A stretch of DNA of 11,684 nt from Undivivens sp041652635 (GCA_041652635.1 JBAZGW010000044.1:1-11684), one strand, 5' to 3'; numbered from the stretch's first letter, positions 1 through 5,970 are shown. The notes: generated by a model not told the origin, from the letters alone. A program made the numbers and translations.

Positions 1-34
1 GGCCGAAAAGGCCGAAGAATCTCGTCGATAATAG

Positions 35-67
35 ATCCTGACCCTTCTCTTTGTTAAGGGTCAGGAT
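35..67. repeat. perfect 12-bp-stem hairpin
   Basis: Positions 35-46 and 56-67 are perfect inverted copies (atcctgaccctt / aagggtcaggat) around a 9-nt loop. The right arm continues into GATGACACAAAATGAC, which resembles the dispersed 'CATCCTGA...GAATGAC' repeats seen elsewhere in the window. No T-run follows on either strand, so I read it as a repeat element rather than an intrinsic terminator. The rest of 1-289, downstream of ugd, holds only this, a GGCC hairpin at 1-13 and the palindromic unit at 248-303; I see no gene. Confidence 0.6.
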
Positions 68-236
68 GACACAAAATGACATCTTTCGCATTCCATATTG
101 CGCAACGCATCTTACCGAGGACAAAACTGTCAAATCTATCCTTTTTTTAACAAAGTACTGTAAGTAATATCGCTAATACCAATATCGACCTTGGACTTCT
201 TCTCTTCCTTCGTATCTTTTCCCAGACCCCAGACCC

Positions 237-252
237 GGCCGTTTTAACGGCC
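237..252. repeat. small palindrome at the former ugd stop
   Basis: GGCCGTT, a two-base loop and AACGGCC form a 7-bp stem. On the minus strand it contains CGTTAA, which would have encoded the final Arg and stop codon of ugd before the neighbouring repeat insertion. It lacks a following T-run, so terminator function is uncertain. Confidence 0.45.
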
Positions 253-303
253 TACGCCCGCCACTGATACTTTGGCGAGGCTTCGTCCGTCACCGGCCTA
301 CGC
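248..303. repeat. palindromic repeat flanked by 10-bp direct repeats at the ugd stop
   Basis: CGGCCTACGC occurs at 248-257 and again at 294-303. The 36 bp between them (258-293) contain a CGCCA/TGGCG palindrome (259-277) and the tail GAGGCTTCGTCCG. The same core and tail recur at 3524 and, less fully, at 11008. The direct repeats look like a target-site duplication made when the unit inserted over the end of ugd. Removing the unit and one direct repeat leaves minus-strand GTA GGC CGT TAA (V G R stop); with it, the end reads GTA GGC CGG TGA (V G R stop). The protein is therefore unchanged but its stop codon is supplied by the repeat. Replication slippage is an alternative origin. Confidence 0.7.
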
Positions 304-1582
304 TCTTATACACAAATCCCGCTTTTTTCATCGCCGCGGGGTCGAAGATATTCCTGCCGTCGATGATAAACTGACCGCGCATTACTTTTTTCAGTTTGGC
401 AGGGTCCAGGCTACGGAATTCTTCCCATTCGGTGATGATCAACAGGCAGTCCGCGCCTTTGGCGGCGTCGTAGGCGTCGCGGCAGAATTTGACTGATTTT
501 AATTCCCGCGCGGCCTTGGTCATCGAGTGCGGGTCGTATGCCCTGATCTTCGCCCCGGCGTGCTGTAACATAGCGATTATCTCAAAAGAAATCGAATTCC
601 GGATGTCGTCGGTGTTGGGCTTGAAGCTCAAGCCTAATACGGCGATGGTCTTATCTTTAATATTCCAGAGCGTGTCTTCAACCTTCTTGAAGACTAATTT
701 CTTCTGCTCTTTATTTATATCGCGCACCGCCTTCAATAGTTCAAAATCATAGCCTTTTTTCTGGGCGATATGGATAAAAGCGTCTAAGTCCTTGGGGAAG
801 CAATACCCTCCGAAACCCGCTCCGGCATCCAGGAAAGACGCGCCGATGCGCTTATCCAGGCCCATAGCATAGGCGACCTGTTTGACGTCCGCGCCCACCC
901 GCTCGCAGATATTGGCGACGGCGTTGATGAAAGAGATCTTCGTGGAGAGGAAACTGTTACAGGCGTGCTTGATGATCTCCGCGGTGGGGATATTGGTGAC
1001 CACCAGCGGCGCTTTGATCGGCGCGTAAAGTTTACGCATTATCTCTTCCGCGCGCTTATTCTCCACTCCGATAACGATACGGTCCGGCCGCATAGTGTCC
1101 GAGATCGCCTGTCCCTCGCGCAGAAACTCCGGATTGGAGACCACGTCGAATTCGTATTTGCCGCGCGTCAGCATCGCCACCGTCTGTTGAATGCGCTCGC
1201 CGGTCTGCACCGGGACAGTGGACTTGCCGACGATCAATTTATAACCGTTTATCGCCTTGGCGATCTCCTGCGCCACGTATTCCACCGCCGAGAGGTCCGC
1301 TCCTCCGTCGGCGTGCGCGGGCGTGCCTACGCAGATAAAGACGATCTCCGATCCTCGCGCCGCTTCTTTTATGCTGTGAGTAAAAGTGATCCGCTTGGCT
1401 TTTCTGTTCTTGGCGATCAGTTCTTCCAGGCCAGGTTCGTAAATGGGGATAATGCCTTTTTTGAGGTTTTCCAGTTTTTTGCGGTCATTATCCACGCAAA
1501 TCACTTCATTCCCCAGATCCGCCAGGCAGGCCGCGGTTACCAGGCCCACGTATCCCGTGCCGATCACGCCTATCTTGTACAT
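290..1582 (-). CDS. ugd: UDP-glucose 6-dehydrogenase
   Basis: This cytoplasmic enzyme oxidises UDP-glucose to UDP-glucuronate with two NAD+, supplying an acidic sugar for exopolysaccharide. The 430-residue length is normal for the bacterial UDP-glucose/GDP-mannose dehydrogenase family. Visible landmarks are the N-terminal Rossmann motif GTGYVG (8-13), NPEFLREG (150-157), the central KHACN helix with Lys205 and Asn209, and the catalytic cysteine in GGYCFPKD (Cys261, with Lys264 and Asp265). The C-terminal UDP-binding domain follows and ends YKSVGR, a usual family ending. The ATG at 1582 is preceded by AGGAGAGG a few bases upstream. The stop codon lies inside a palindromic repeat insertion (248-303). 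Downstream of galE on the same strand but separated by about 420 bp of repeats, it may have its own promoter; none is obvious. Confidence 0.96.
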   Translation of the reverse strand: MYKIGVIGTGYVGLVTAACLADLGNEVICVDNDRKKLENLKKGIIPIYEPGLEELIAKNRKAKRITFTHSIKEAARGSEIVFICVGTPAHADGGADLSAVEYVAQEIAKAINGYKLIVGKSTVPVQTGERIQQTVAMLTRGKYEFDVVSNPEFLREGQAISDTMRPDRIVIGVENKRAEEIMRKLYAPIKAPLVVTNIPTAEIIKHACNSFLSTKISFINAVANICERVGADVKQVAYAMGLDKRIGASFLDAGAGFGGYCFPKDLDAFIHIAQKKGYDFELLKAVRDINKEQKKLVFKKVEDTLWNIKDKTIAVLGLSFKPNTDDIRNSISFEIIAMLQHAGAKIRAYDPHSMTKAARELKSVKFCRDAYDAAKGADCLLIITEWEEFRSLDPAKLKKVMRGQFIIDGRNIFDPAAMKKAGFVYKSVGR

Positions 1583-1634
1583 TTCACCTCTCCTATTTAT
1601 TTAAGAACCGGTTCTCGGTTGTCGGGAAGAGACC

Positions 1635-1662
1635 GAAGGACGAGGCATGAAGGAAGATGAAC
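1635..1662 (+). repeat. degenerate heptamer array, left border of the broken S23 copy
   Basis: Four consecutive 7-mers read GAAGGAC GAGGCAT GAAGGAA GATGAAC, matching the GARGCAY theme of the array at 3016-3057. It ends 8 bp before the stop codon of the four-helix-bundle pseudogene and faces opposite-sense heptamers at 1948-1961 and 2000-2020. Confidence 0.6.
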
Positions 1663-1670
1663 ACCCCCTA

Positions 1671-1890
1671 CTATTTGCAGAATGCATCGACTTTCCTCTC
1701 CATATTAGCAGTCTGCTGAAAAACCCTATTCTCGTCATCCTGAGCGAAGCGAAGGATCGTATCTCCGTCGGAGATTCTTCGGACTTCGACCTCAGAATGA
1801 CGCAATTGAGACTTTTTCAGCAGACTGCTAATTTATAAACATCCAATTCCCTAACACTTCCGACGATTTTATTCAATTATCTTCTCTCAT
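1671..1890 (-). pseudogene. broken S23/four-helix-bundle gene, middle replaced by a small element
   Basis: Two pieces of a second copy of the gene at 3091-3489 are visible. Minus-strand 1706-1671 reads N-M-E-R-K-V-D-A-F-C-K-stop, nearly identical to the intact C-terminus NMERKIDAFCK. Minus-strand 1869-1834 reads K-I-V-G-S-V-R-E-L-D-V-Y, matching KIIGSVRDLDVY near the intact N-terminus. A possible ATG lies at 1890 but is out of frame with the conserved part, so a one-base deletion is also likely. About 300 bp of the middle of the gene are missing, and a 129-bp inverted-repeat element (1704-1832) sits exactly between the pieces. The copy cannot make a functional protein. Its flanks carry the same inverted heptamer arrays as the intact gene. 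Confidence 0.8.
1704..1832. mobile_element. 129-bp MITE-like element with perfect 20-bp terminal inverted repeats
   Basis: The left end ATTAGCAGTCTGCTGAAAAA (1704-1723) is the exact reverse complement of 1813-1832. Within each end, AGCAGtCTGCT is itself a near-palindrome. The interior also folds back: CGTCATcCTGAG (about 1733-1744) pairs with CTCAGaATGACG near 1791-1802, and ATCTCC-GTC-GGAGAT forms the tip. The interior carries the CATCCTGAGCGAAGCGAAGGATC sequence, which I recall as a widely dispersed bacterial repeat. There is no coding capacity for a transposase, so any mobility would be non-autonomous. It occupies the gap in the S23 pseudogene. No clear target-site duplication is visible. 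Confidence 0.75.
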
Positions 1891-1947
1891 CTTTTGTGTT
1901 TTCTTCCTTAATGCGTTGTTTTTCACGCTTTTGCGTCTTTCAGTTTC

Positions 1948-2020
1948 GTCCTTCGTGCCTCTTTTTAGCCCTGAGAGAACATAGAGAGTCGAAGGGCTCA
2001 TGCCTCATGCTTCATCCCTC
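1948..2020 (-). repeat. degenerate heptamer arrays, right border of the broken S23 copy and end of galE
   Basis: Heptamers GTCCTTC GTGCCTC (1948-1961) and ATGCCTC ATGCTTC ATCCCTC (2000-2020) read in the opposite sense to the array at 1635-1662. The second array overlaps the galE 3' end: on the minus strand the heptamers give ..GAT GAA GCA TGA, the last three codons and the stop. The bases between (1962-1999) hold nothing else I recognise. Confidence 0.6.
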
Positions 2021-2991
2021 GGATTCTTTTGCTGCCATCTCCACGCCGAGGAGATTATTTCCTCCAGGCCCAATTCCGGCTGCCAGCCCAGCAGTTCTTT
2101 CGCTTTAGCGTATGACGCCACCAATTCCGCCGGGTCTCCGGGCCTGCGCCCGGCAATATTCAGCGGGATCTTTCTGCCGGTCACTTTTTCGGCGGCGGCG
2201 ACCATCTCCTTGACGCTGTATCCACAGCCGCTGCCGAGGTTGATCGAGGTATTTCTGACGCCCTTATCCAGGGCGTCCAGGGCCAATAAATGCGCTCTGA
2301 CCAGGTCCGTAACGTGTATATAATCCCTGACGCAGGTGCCGTCGCGCGTGGGATAATCGTTGCCGAAGATATTCAAAACCGGGATATCGCCGCTGGCGGC
2401 TTTCAGGATATTCGGTATCAGATGAGTGGCTTCATGCGCGGACTGCCCGATCTCGCCGCTGGAATGCGCGCCGGAAACGTTAAAATAGCGCAAAGCCAAG
2501 TGATCGATCTGCCCGGCAAAAGCGCAATCGCTCAAAATCTGCTCCACCATCAATTTACTCCTGCCGTAAGGATTCTCCGGCCGCAAAGGCGCGTCCTCGC
2601 TCACCGGCATCTGTTCCGGCTGTCCGTAGACCGCGGCAGTGGATGAAAAGATGAATTTGCGCGTGCCGTATTTCAGGCAATGCCGCAGTAGGTTCACCGA
2701 TCCCCAGACATTATTCTCGTAATACTTCAGCGGCTCTGCCACCGACTCCGGGACCACGATGGAAGCGGCGAAATGCAGCACGGCGTCGAAACGATAACGC
2801 GAAAAAAGCTTCTTCACATCCTCCGGAGAACGCAGGTCGCCCTCGACGAACTCAACCCCCGCCGGCAGGCGTTCTCTGCTTCCGGTGGAGAAATTGTCAA
2901 AGATAACCGCCTCCCTGCCCTGCTCGAGCAAAAGCCTTAACATATGCGAACCGATATATCCCGCGCCGCCGGTGAGCAAGATGAGAGACAT
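2005..2991 (-). CDS. galE: UDP-glucose 4-epimerase
   Basis: This is a cytoplasmic extended short-chain dehydrogenase that interconverts UDP-glucose and UDP-galactose through a 4-keto intermediate with tightly bound NAD+. The 328-residue length is typical. The NAD-binding motif TGGAGYIGSH is at 7-16, the catalytic Ser/Thr region SSTAAVYG at 116-123, and the YxxxK pair is Tyr142/Lys146 in NPYGRSK. RYFNVSGA and the C-terminal GRRPGDPAEL substrate loop are also standard for GalE. The ATG at 2991 follows AAGGA about 9 nt upstream. The tail after the conserved W-x-W-x-x-x-NP is short (RDEA) and is written by heptamer repeats that overlap the stop codon. With ugd it provides nucleotide sugars for the polysaccharide locus. 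Other 4-epimerases (UDP-GlcNAc, UDP-glucuronate) cannot be fully excluded from motifs alone. Confidence 0.93.
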   Translation of the reverse strand: MSLILLTGGAGYIGSHMLRLLLEQGREAVIFDNFSTGSRERLPAGVEFVEGDLRSPEDVKKLFSRYRFDAVLHFAASIVVPESVAEPLKYYENNVWGSVNLLRHCLKYGTRKFIFSSTAAVYGQPEQMPVSEDAPLRPENPYGRSKLMVEQILSDCAFAGQIDHLALRYFNVSGAHSSGEIGQSAHEATHLIPNILKAASGDIPVLNIFGNDYPTRDGTCVRDYIHVTDLVRAHLLALDALDKGVRNTSINLGSGCGYSVKEMVAAAEKVTGRKIPLNIAGRRPGDPAELVASYAKAKELLGWQPELGLEEIISSAWRWQQKNPRDEA

Positions 2992-3015
2992 ATTTATGAA
3001 TCCTTATGGTTTACC

Positions 3016-3057
3016 GAAGCATGAGGCATGAAGCACGAAGCACGATGAATGAGACAT
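3016..3057 (+). repeat. heptamer array GARGCAY, left border of the intact S23 gene
   Basis: Six consecutive 7-mers, decaying to the right: GAAGCAT GAGGCAT GAAGCAC GAAGCAC GATGAAT GAGACAT. It lies between the galE start and the S23 stop codon and is inverted relative to the arrays at 3500-3520, 3611-3631 and 3642-3669. Confidence 0.75.
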
Positions 3058-3090
3058 AAATAACGATGGATCAAAGACTGCTCGTCCATA

Positions 3091-3489
3091 CTATTTACAA
3101 AATGCATCTATCTTTCTCTCCATATTAATTAACATCGCGAATATGTGCTCGTAATCACCATTAAATTTATCAAAACATTCTTGATCGATGTATCCGCATT
3201 TTAAAGCAAACTCGAGCCAAGTCTGGGTTTCAGCTGCTTCCTGTGAAGCATCCAATAATTTATTAACAAATACGGCTTTATACCTTCTCTTTCTCCATCC
3301 TTCTGCTAAATTCGCGCATACGGCTCTTGATGACCTGCGGATCTGGTCCGTTAACGAATATGTCTCTTCTTTAGGGAAAGTCTTTGATATTTCATATATC
3401 CGCATCGACACATTAAAGGACAACGTATAAACATCCAGATCTCTTACGCTTCCGATGATTTTCTTTCTTTCACCTATCGTTTCACCCAT
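3091..3489 (-). CDS. S23/four-helix-bundle protein (23S rRNA intervening-sequence protein family)
   Basis: The 132-residue product belongs to the S23/IVP family, small helical proteins first found inside intervening sequences of 23S rRNA genes. The family relatedness of the diversity-generating-retroelement Avd protein is known from literature. Typical family sequence is visible: DLDVYTLSF near the N-terminus, SLTDQIRRSSRAVCANLAEGWRKRRY in the middle, then the ETQTWLEFALKCGYI helix. The cellular role of stand-alone members is not established, and I do not assign one; RNA or protein binding is a reasonable guess. The ATG at 3489 gives the usual family N-terminus, with only a weak upstream GGAC. 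It stands alone between inverted heptamer arrays, and a broken second copy with the same borders lies at 1671-1890. This suggests the gene spreads as a cassette and is not part of the sugar pathway. Confidence 0.88.
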   Translation of the reverse strand: MGETIGERKKIIGSVRDLDVYTLSFNVSMRIYEISKTFPKEETYSLTDQIRRSSRAVCANLAEGWRKRRYKAVFVNKLLDASQEAAETQTWLEFALKCGYIDQECFDKFNGDYEHIFAMLINMERKIDAFCK

Positions 3490-3499
3490 TTCACATATC

Positions 3500-3669
3500 G
3501 TCCTTCATGCCTCGTGCTTCGCCCGCCACTGATGCGTTGGCGAGGCTTCGTCCGCCACAAAGATTGGCGAGACTTCGCCCGCCACAAAGATTGGCGAGAC
3601 TTCGCTTCTCATCCTTCGTCCCTCGTGCTTCAATATTTTTCATGCCTCATGCTTCGTGCCTCGTGCTTC
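3500..3669 (-). repeat. heptamer arrays and palindromic repeats, right border of the intact S23 gene
   Basis: Three blocks of 7-mers read on the plus strand as GTCCTTC ATGCCTC GTGCTTC (3500-3520), ATCCTTC GTCCCTC GTGCTTC (3611-3631) and ATGCCTC ATGCTTC GTGCCTC GTGCTTC (3642-3669). They are inverted relative to 3016-3057. Between the first two blocks sit three CGCCA/TGGCG palindromes (3524-3605). The whole 3490-3693 gap between the S23 gene and the copolymerase gene is repeat DNA and holds no gene. Confidence 0.75.
3524..3605 (+). repeat. CGCCA-loop-TGGCG palindromes, including a perfect 27-bp tandem duplication
   Basis: 3552-3578 and 3579-3605 are identical 27-bp units, each with a 5-bp stem (CGCCA/TGGCG, at 3553-3569 and 3580-3596), followed by GAGACTTCGC. 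A diverged copy precedes them (stem 3524-3542, then GAGGCTTCGTC). Its stem, loop and tail match the unit at 258-293, and its core recurs at 11008-11026. Confidence 0.8.
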
Positions 3670-3693
3670 GTCATATACTATATATGGACGGCA

Positions 3694-5277
3694 TCATATT
3701 CTATCGTAAATCACCCTCGGTATGACGAAGGTGCGGTTGTTTAGTATGGCGCCGAGGATGTTGACTTTTTTCTGTCTTAAGGGCGAGATGGCCGCCTGCA
3801 CCAGCTGGCGCCTGGTCTTACTCTCGTCTATGACCACTATGGTAGAGTCCACGTAAGATGAGACCACCACTCCGTCTTTATACCCTCCCAGGTTGGCGCA
3901 ATCCACCAGCACCAGATCATAGGCGGCTTCCGCTTCCTTGACCATTTCGGCCATCCGGTGCGAATCGAGGATGGTGATCGGGTTCAGATTGCTTTGCCCG
4001 GTAAAGAGCACGTCCAGCGTCGGCGAAATATGATTGACAGCCTGCTTGAGGGTCATTCTGTCCTGCACCACATCCGACAAGCCGGTTTTATTCTCCAAGC
4101 CGAAGAAAGTGTGCAGAGTCCGGCTGCGCAGGTTGGCGCCGATCACCAGCACTTTATACCCCCGGATAGTGGAGAGGTATATACCCAGGTTGGCCGCGAT
4201 AGTGGTGACCCCTTCGGAAGGCTCTGCGGAAGTGACCAGCAAGGATTTATAACCGCGGTCTTTCATTATCAGATAAAGCTGGTCGGAAAGATTCCTGAAA
4301 GCCAGCACGTAAGGCGTGGCTCTCTCGGCGTCTTTGATCAACGGGCTCTCCCCGCGTCCGCGAAAAGGCACAAAACCAAAATAGGGGACATTCAAGTACT
4401 GTTCCATTTCCTGCGGGGTCTTGAAAGTCTGGTCCAGATATTCGCAGGTAAACGCCAGCATCACGCCTAAGAAAACGGACATCAGACCGGCCAGCAGATA
4501 GATCAATATCTTCGCCGGTCCGGCCGGCTGCAGCGGCACGAAAGCCTGTTCCACCACCTTGACGCTGGCGGGGCCGATGGCTTCCACGTCCGGCAAGGGT
4601 TGCCCGTTCAAACTTTTGGTCATCTTCTCCACGCTGTCTCTTAATTGCAACACGGTCGAATGTTTATTGCCGTATTTAAGCTGCAATTCCGCCAATTGCT
4701 GCTGCAGGTCGAAAATAATATAGGCGCGGCTGACGGTATTGGCGATGACCGCGGCGCCGATCGGGCTGAAATCGCTGGAAGTGATGGTGAACATATTGGT
4801 ATCGCGCACAGGCTCGACTTTTATGCCGGCGCGCAGTTCGTTGATGGCATTCTCCAGCATATAAAGCCTCGCGCTGTCCTTAGGCAGACTGGAAATCTTT
4901 TTCTCCAGGCGCGCGGCATTCCAGGAAATAAACCTTTGCTTAGGCGGCCAGGCGAATTTATTCTCGTAATCCAAAGGCTTCTTGTCTATACCGAGCGCGC
5001 GCACCGCCAGTTCCAGCACCGGCCTGGAAAGCACCATCTCGCTCTGTGTCAGCGTCAACTGGTTATCGCGGTAACTGAGCATCTCCCGGTAATAAGGCGA
5101 TTCCACCTGTTTCTCTCCGGAAACCAGGATCTTCACCCTGGACTGATAAACCGGAGTTCTTAAATGCACCCCAAGATAGACAGTGGCCATCACGGTCAGG
5201 ATGCTGGTAGAGATCACCAGTCTCTGACGGAACACCACTCTTAAATAATCGCGCAACGTCGTATGTTGTTCTTCCAC
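3694..5277 (-). CDS. polysaccharide copolymerase (Wzz) fused to a degenerate BY-kinase domain
   Basis: An inner-membrane polysaccharide copolymerase that would set chain length and couple polymerisation to export. I choose the GTG at 5277 (527 aa) because GGAGG lies four bases upstream; a TTG at 5304 would start inside a repeat. Residues 19-39 form TM1, a Wzz periplasmic domain with coiled-coil stretches follows, then the Pro-rich VPLQPAGP and TM2 (about 256-277). The cytoplasmic part has the fold of a BY-type tyrosine kinase, but key residues are lost. The Walker A region reads SAEPSEGVTT (Val357 where Lys is expected), Walker A' reads VLVIGANLRS instead of an IDxD-type motif, and no C-terminal tyrosine cluster is present (only YDRI). 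Walker B-like LVLVDCAN (about 455-462) remains. ATP binding and autophosphorylation are therefore unlikely; a structural or regulatory role is inferred. It lies just downstream of the export gene. Confidence 0.88.
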   Translation of the reverse strand: MEEQHTTLRDYLRVVFRQRLVISTSILTVMATVYLGVHLRTPVYQSRVKILVSGEKQVESPYYREMLSYRDNQLTLTQSEMVLSRPVLELAVRALGIDKKPLDYENKFAWPPKQRFISWNAARLEKKISSLPKDSARLYMLENAINELRAGIKVEPVRDTNMFTITSSDFSPIGAAVIANTVSRAYIIFDLQQQLAELQLKYGNKHSTVLQLRDSVEKMTKSLNGQPLPDVEAIGPASVKVVEQAFVPLQPAGPAKILIYLLAGLMSVFLGVMLAFTCEYLDQTFKTPQEMEQYLNVPYFGFVPFRGRGESPLIKDAERATPYVLAFRNLSDQLYLIMKDRGYKSLLVTSAEPSEGVTTIAANLGIYLSTIRGYKVLVIGANLRSRTLHTFFGLENKTGLSDVVQDRMTLKQAVNHISPTLDVLFTGQSNLNPITILDSHRMAEMVKEAEAAYDLVLVDCANLGGYKDGVVVSSYVDSTIVVIDESKTRRQLVQAAISPLRQKKVNILGAILNNRTFVIPRVIYDRI

Positions 5278-5280
5278 TTT

Positions 5281-5286
5281 TCCTCC
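5281..5286 (-). promoter_or_regulatory. ribosome binding site for the copolymerase gene
   Basis: Minus-strand GGAGGA precedes the GTG at 5277 with about 4 nt spacing. It decides the start, because the longer TTG-initiated reading begins inside the repeat at 5286-5375 with no Shine-Dalgarno sequence. The outer end of that repeat touches this site. Confidence 0.7.
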
Positions 5287-5375
5287 GTAATTCCGGGGAC
5301 ACAATACTTAATTCCCCGCATATTCCTTACTCCCGTAATCCCGAGTTAAATATTGTGAGCTACTCCGGAATTACG
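5286..5375. mobile_element. 90-bp miniature inverted repeat with a REP-transposase-type end
   Basis: The left arm CGTAATTCCGGGGACACAAT (from 5286, continuing ACTTAA to 5311) is matched by the reverse complement of 5346-5375 apart from a 4-nt insertion and two substitutions. The CCGGGGACAC core also forms the inner ends of the REP-transposase unit (8934-8943 and 9579-9588), and CCGGAGACAC occurs at 10855. There is no coding capacity. It fills the gap between the stop of the export gene and the ribosome binding site of the copolymerase gene, and could fold as an RNA hairpin in a shared transcript. Confidence 0.7.
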
Positions 5376-5388
5376 TGTTAGAACTTTG

Positions 5389-5970
5389 CTAAAAAACGCC
5401 TTCGGAAACGACGACGATATCGCCGGGTTTTACAAGGATATCAGCCTCTGGTTTGCCTTCCATCAAATCGGCGATGCTGATCTTGACGGTATCGTAACCG
5501 GGACCGTCTTTCTTGGGCCGCAGGACTTTCACGCGGCTCGACGATCCGTATTTGGTGAAGCCGCCCGCCATCGATATCGCTCTCAGGACGGTACTGTCTT
5601 CATCCAGCGGATACTCGCCCGGCCTAATCACCTCTCCGTAAACAAGCACCTTGCGACTGCGCGATTCCACCAGAGAAAGCACCACCACCGGGTATTTCAT
5701 ATATCCCTCGGAAAGCCTGGCCTGGATAGTATCCTGCGCGGCCGTAAGCGTAAGCCCTTTGACCGGCAGACTGCCGATATACGGCACGGAGATCGCCCCA
5801 TCCGGAGCCACTGCCACGTTCAATAGCATTTTCTCCGGCTGAAGTATATTCAACTCCAGAATATCTCCTACCCCCACGGTATAACCGTATTCCTTATCTG
5901 CCGCGTAAGCGGCGGAGAAAGTTAAAACCGAGAATAAGAACGCTGCGAAAAATAACTTTGCTGATCTCAT
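5389..5970 (-). CDS. short polysaccharide export protein (Wza/OPX type)
   Basis: Outer-membrane polysaccharide export family. Residues 1-23 are a Sec signal peptide ending SAAYAA. There is no lipobox cysteine, so unlike Wza it is not a lipoprotein. The poly-export domain starts at YTVGVGDILEL (30-40) and runs through VAVAPDGAISVPYIGSLPVKG. One SLBB domain follows (VLVYGEVIRPGEYPL, from 108) with ISMAGGFTKYG, ending KPGDIVVVSEG. At 193 residues it is about half of Wza and lacks the C-terminal membrane-spanning helix, so it likely needs a separate outer-membrane partner; the beta-barrel at 7628-8770 is a candidate by position. The ATG at 5970 follows GGAGG with about 7 nt spacing. It lies upstream of the copolymerase gene, as is usual for these systems. 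Confidence 0.92.
   Translation of the reverse strand: MRSAKLFFAAFLFSVLTFSAAYAADKEYGYTVGVGDILELNILQPEKMLLNVAVAPDGAISVPYIGSLPVKGLTLTAAQDTIQARLSEGYMKYPVVVLSLVESRSRKVLVYGEVIRPGEYPLDEDSTVLRAISMAGGFTKYGSSSRVKVLRPKKDGPGYDTVKISIADLMEGKPEADILVKPGDIVVVSEGVF

Noticed and set aside
965..1660. 231-codon open frame on the plus strand opposite ugd
   Set aside because: It lies antisense to a complete, well-conserved ugd; the translation is rich in His and Arg with no recognisable domain and is a typical shadow of the opposite strand.
1647..1838. 63-codon open frame on the plus strand containing ILVILSEAKDRI
   Set aside because: This is the translation of the dispersed CATCCTGAGCGAAG repeat within the 129-bp element and of the antisense of the S23 pseudogene. 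Such peptides are frequent annotation artefacts.
3500..3669. CRISPR array
   Set aside because: Repeats are contiguous 7-mers and 27-mers without unique spacers of constant length, and no cas gene is present.
3507..3744. Two overlapping plus-strand open frames across the repeats
   Set aside because: Their sequences are low-complexity translations of the tandem palindromes and heptamers (repeated ARLRPPQRL and DWRDFARHK), with no ribosome binding site.
5278..5304. TTG start adding nine residues (MCPRNYGGK) to the copolymerase
   Set aside because: The extension is encoded by the miniature inverted repeat and lacks a Shine-Dalgarno site, whereas GTG 5277 has GGAGG at suitable spacing.
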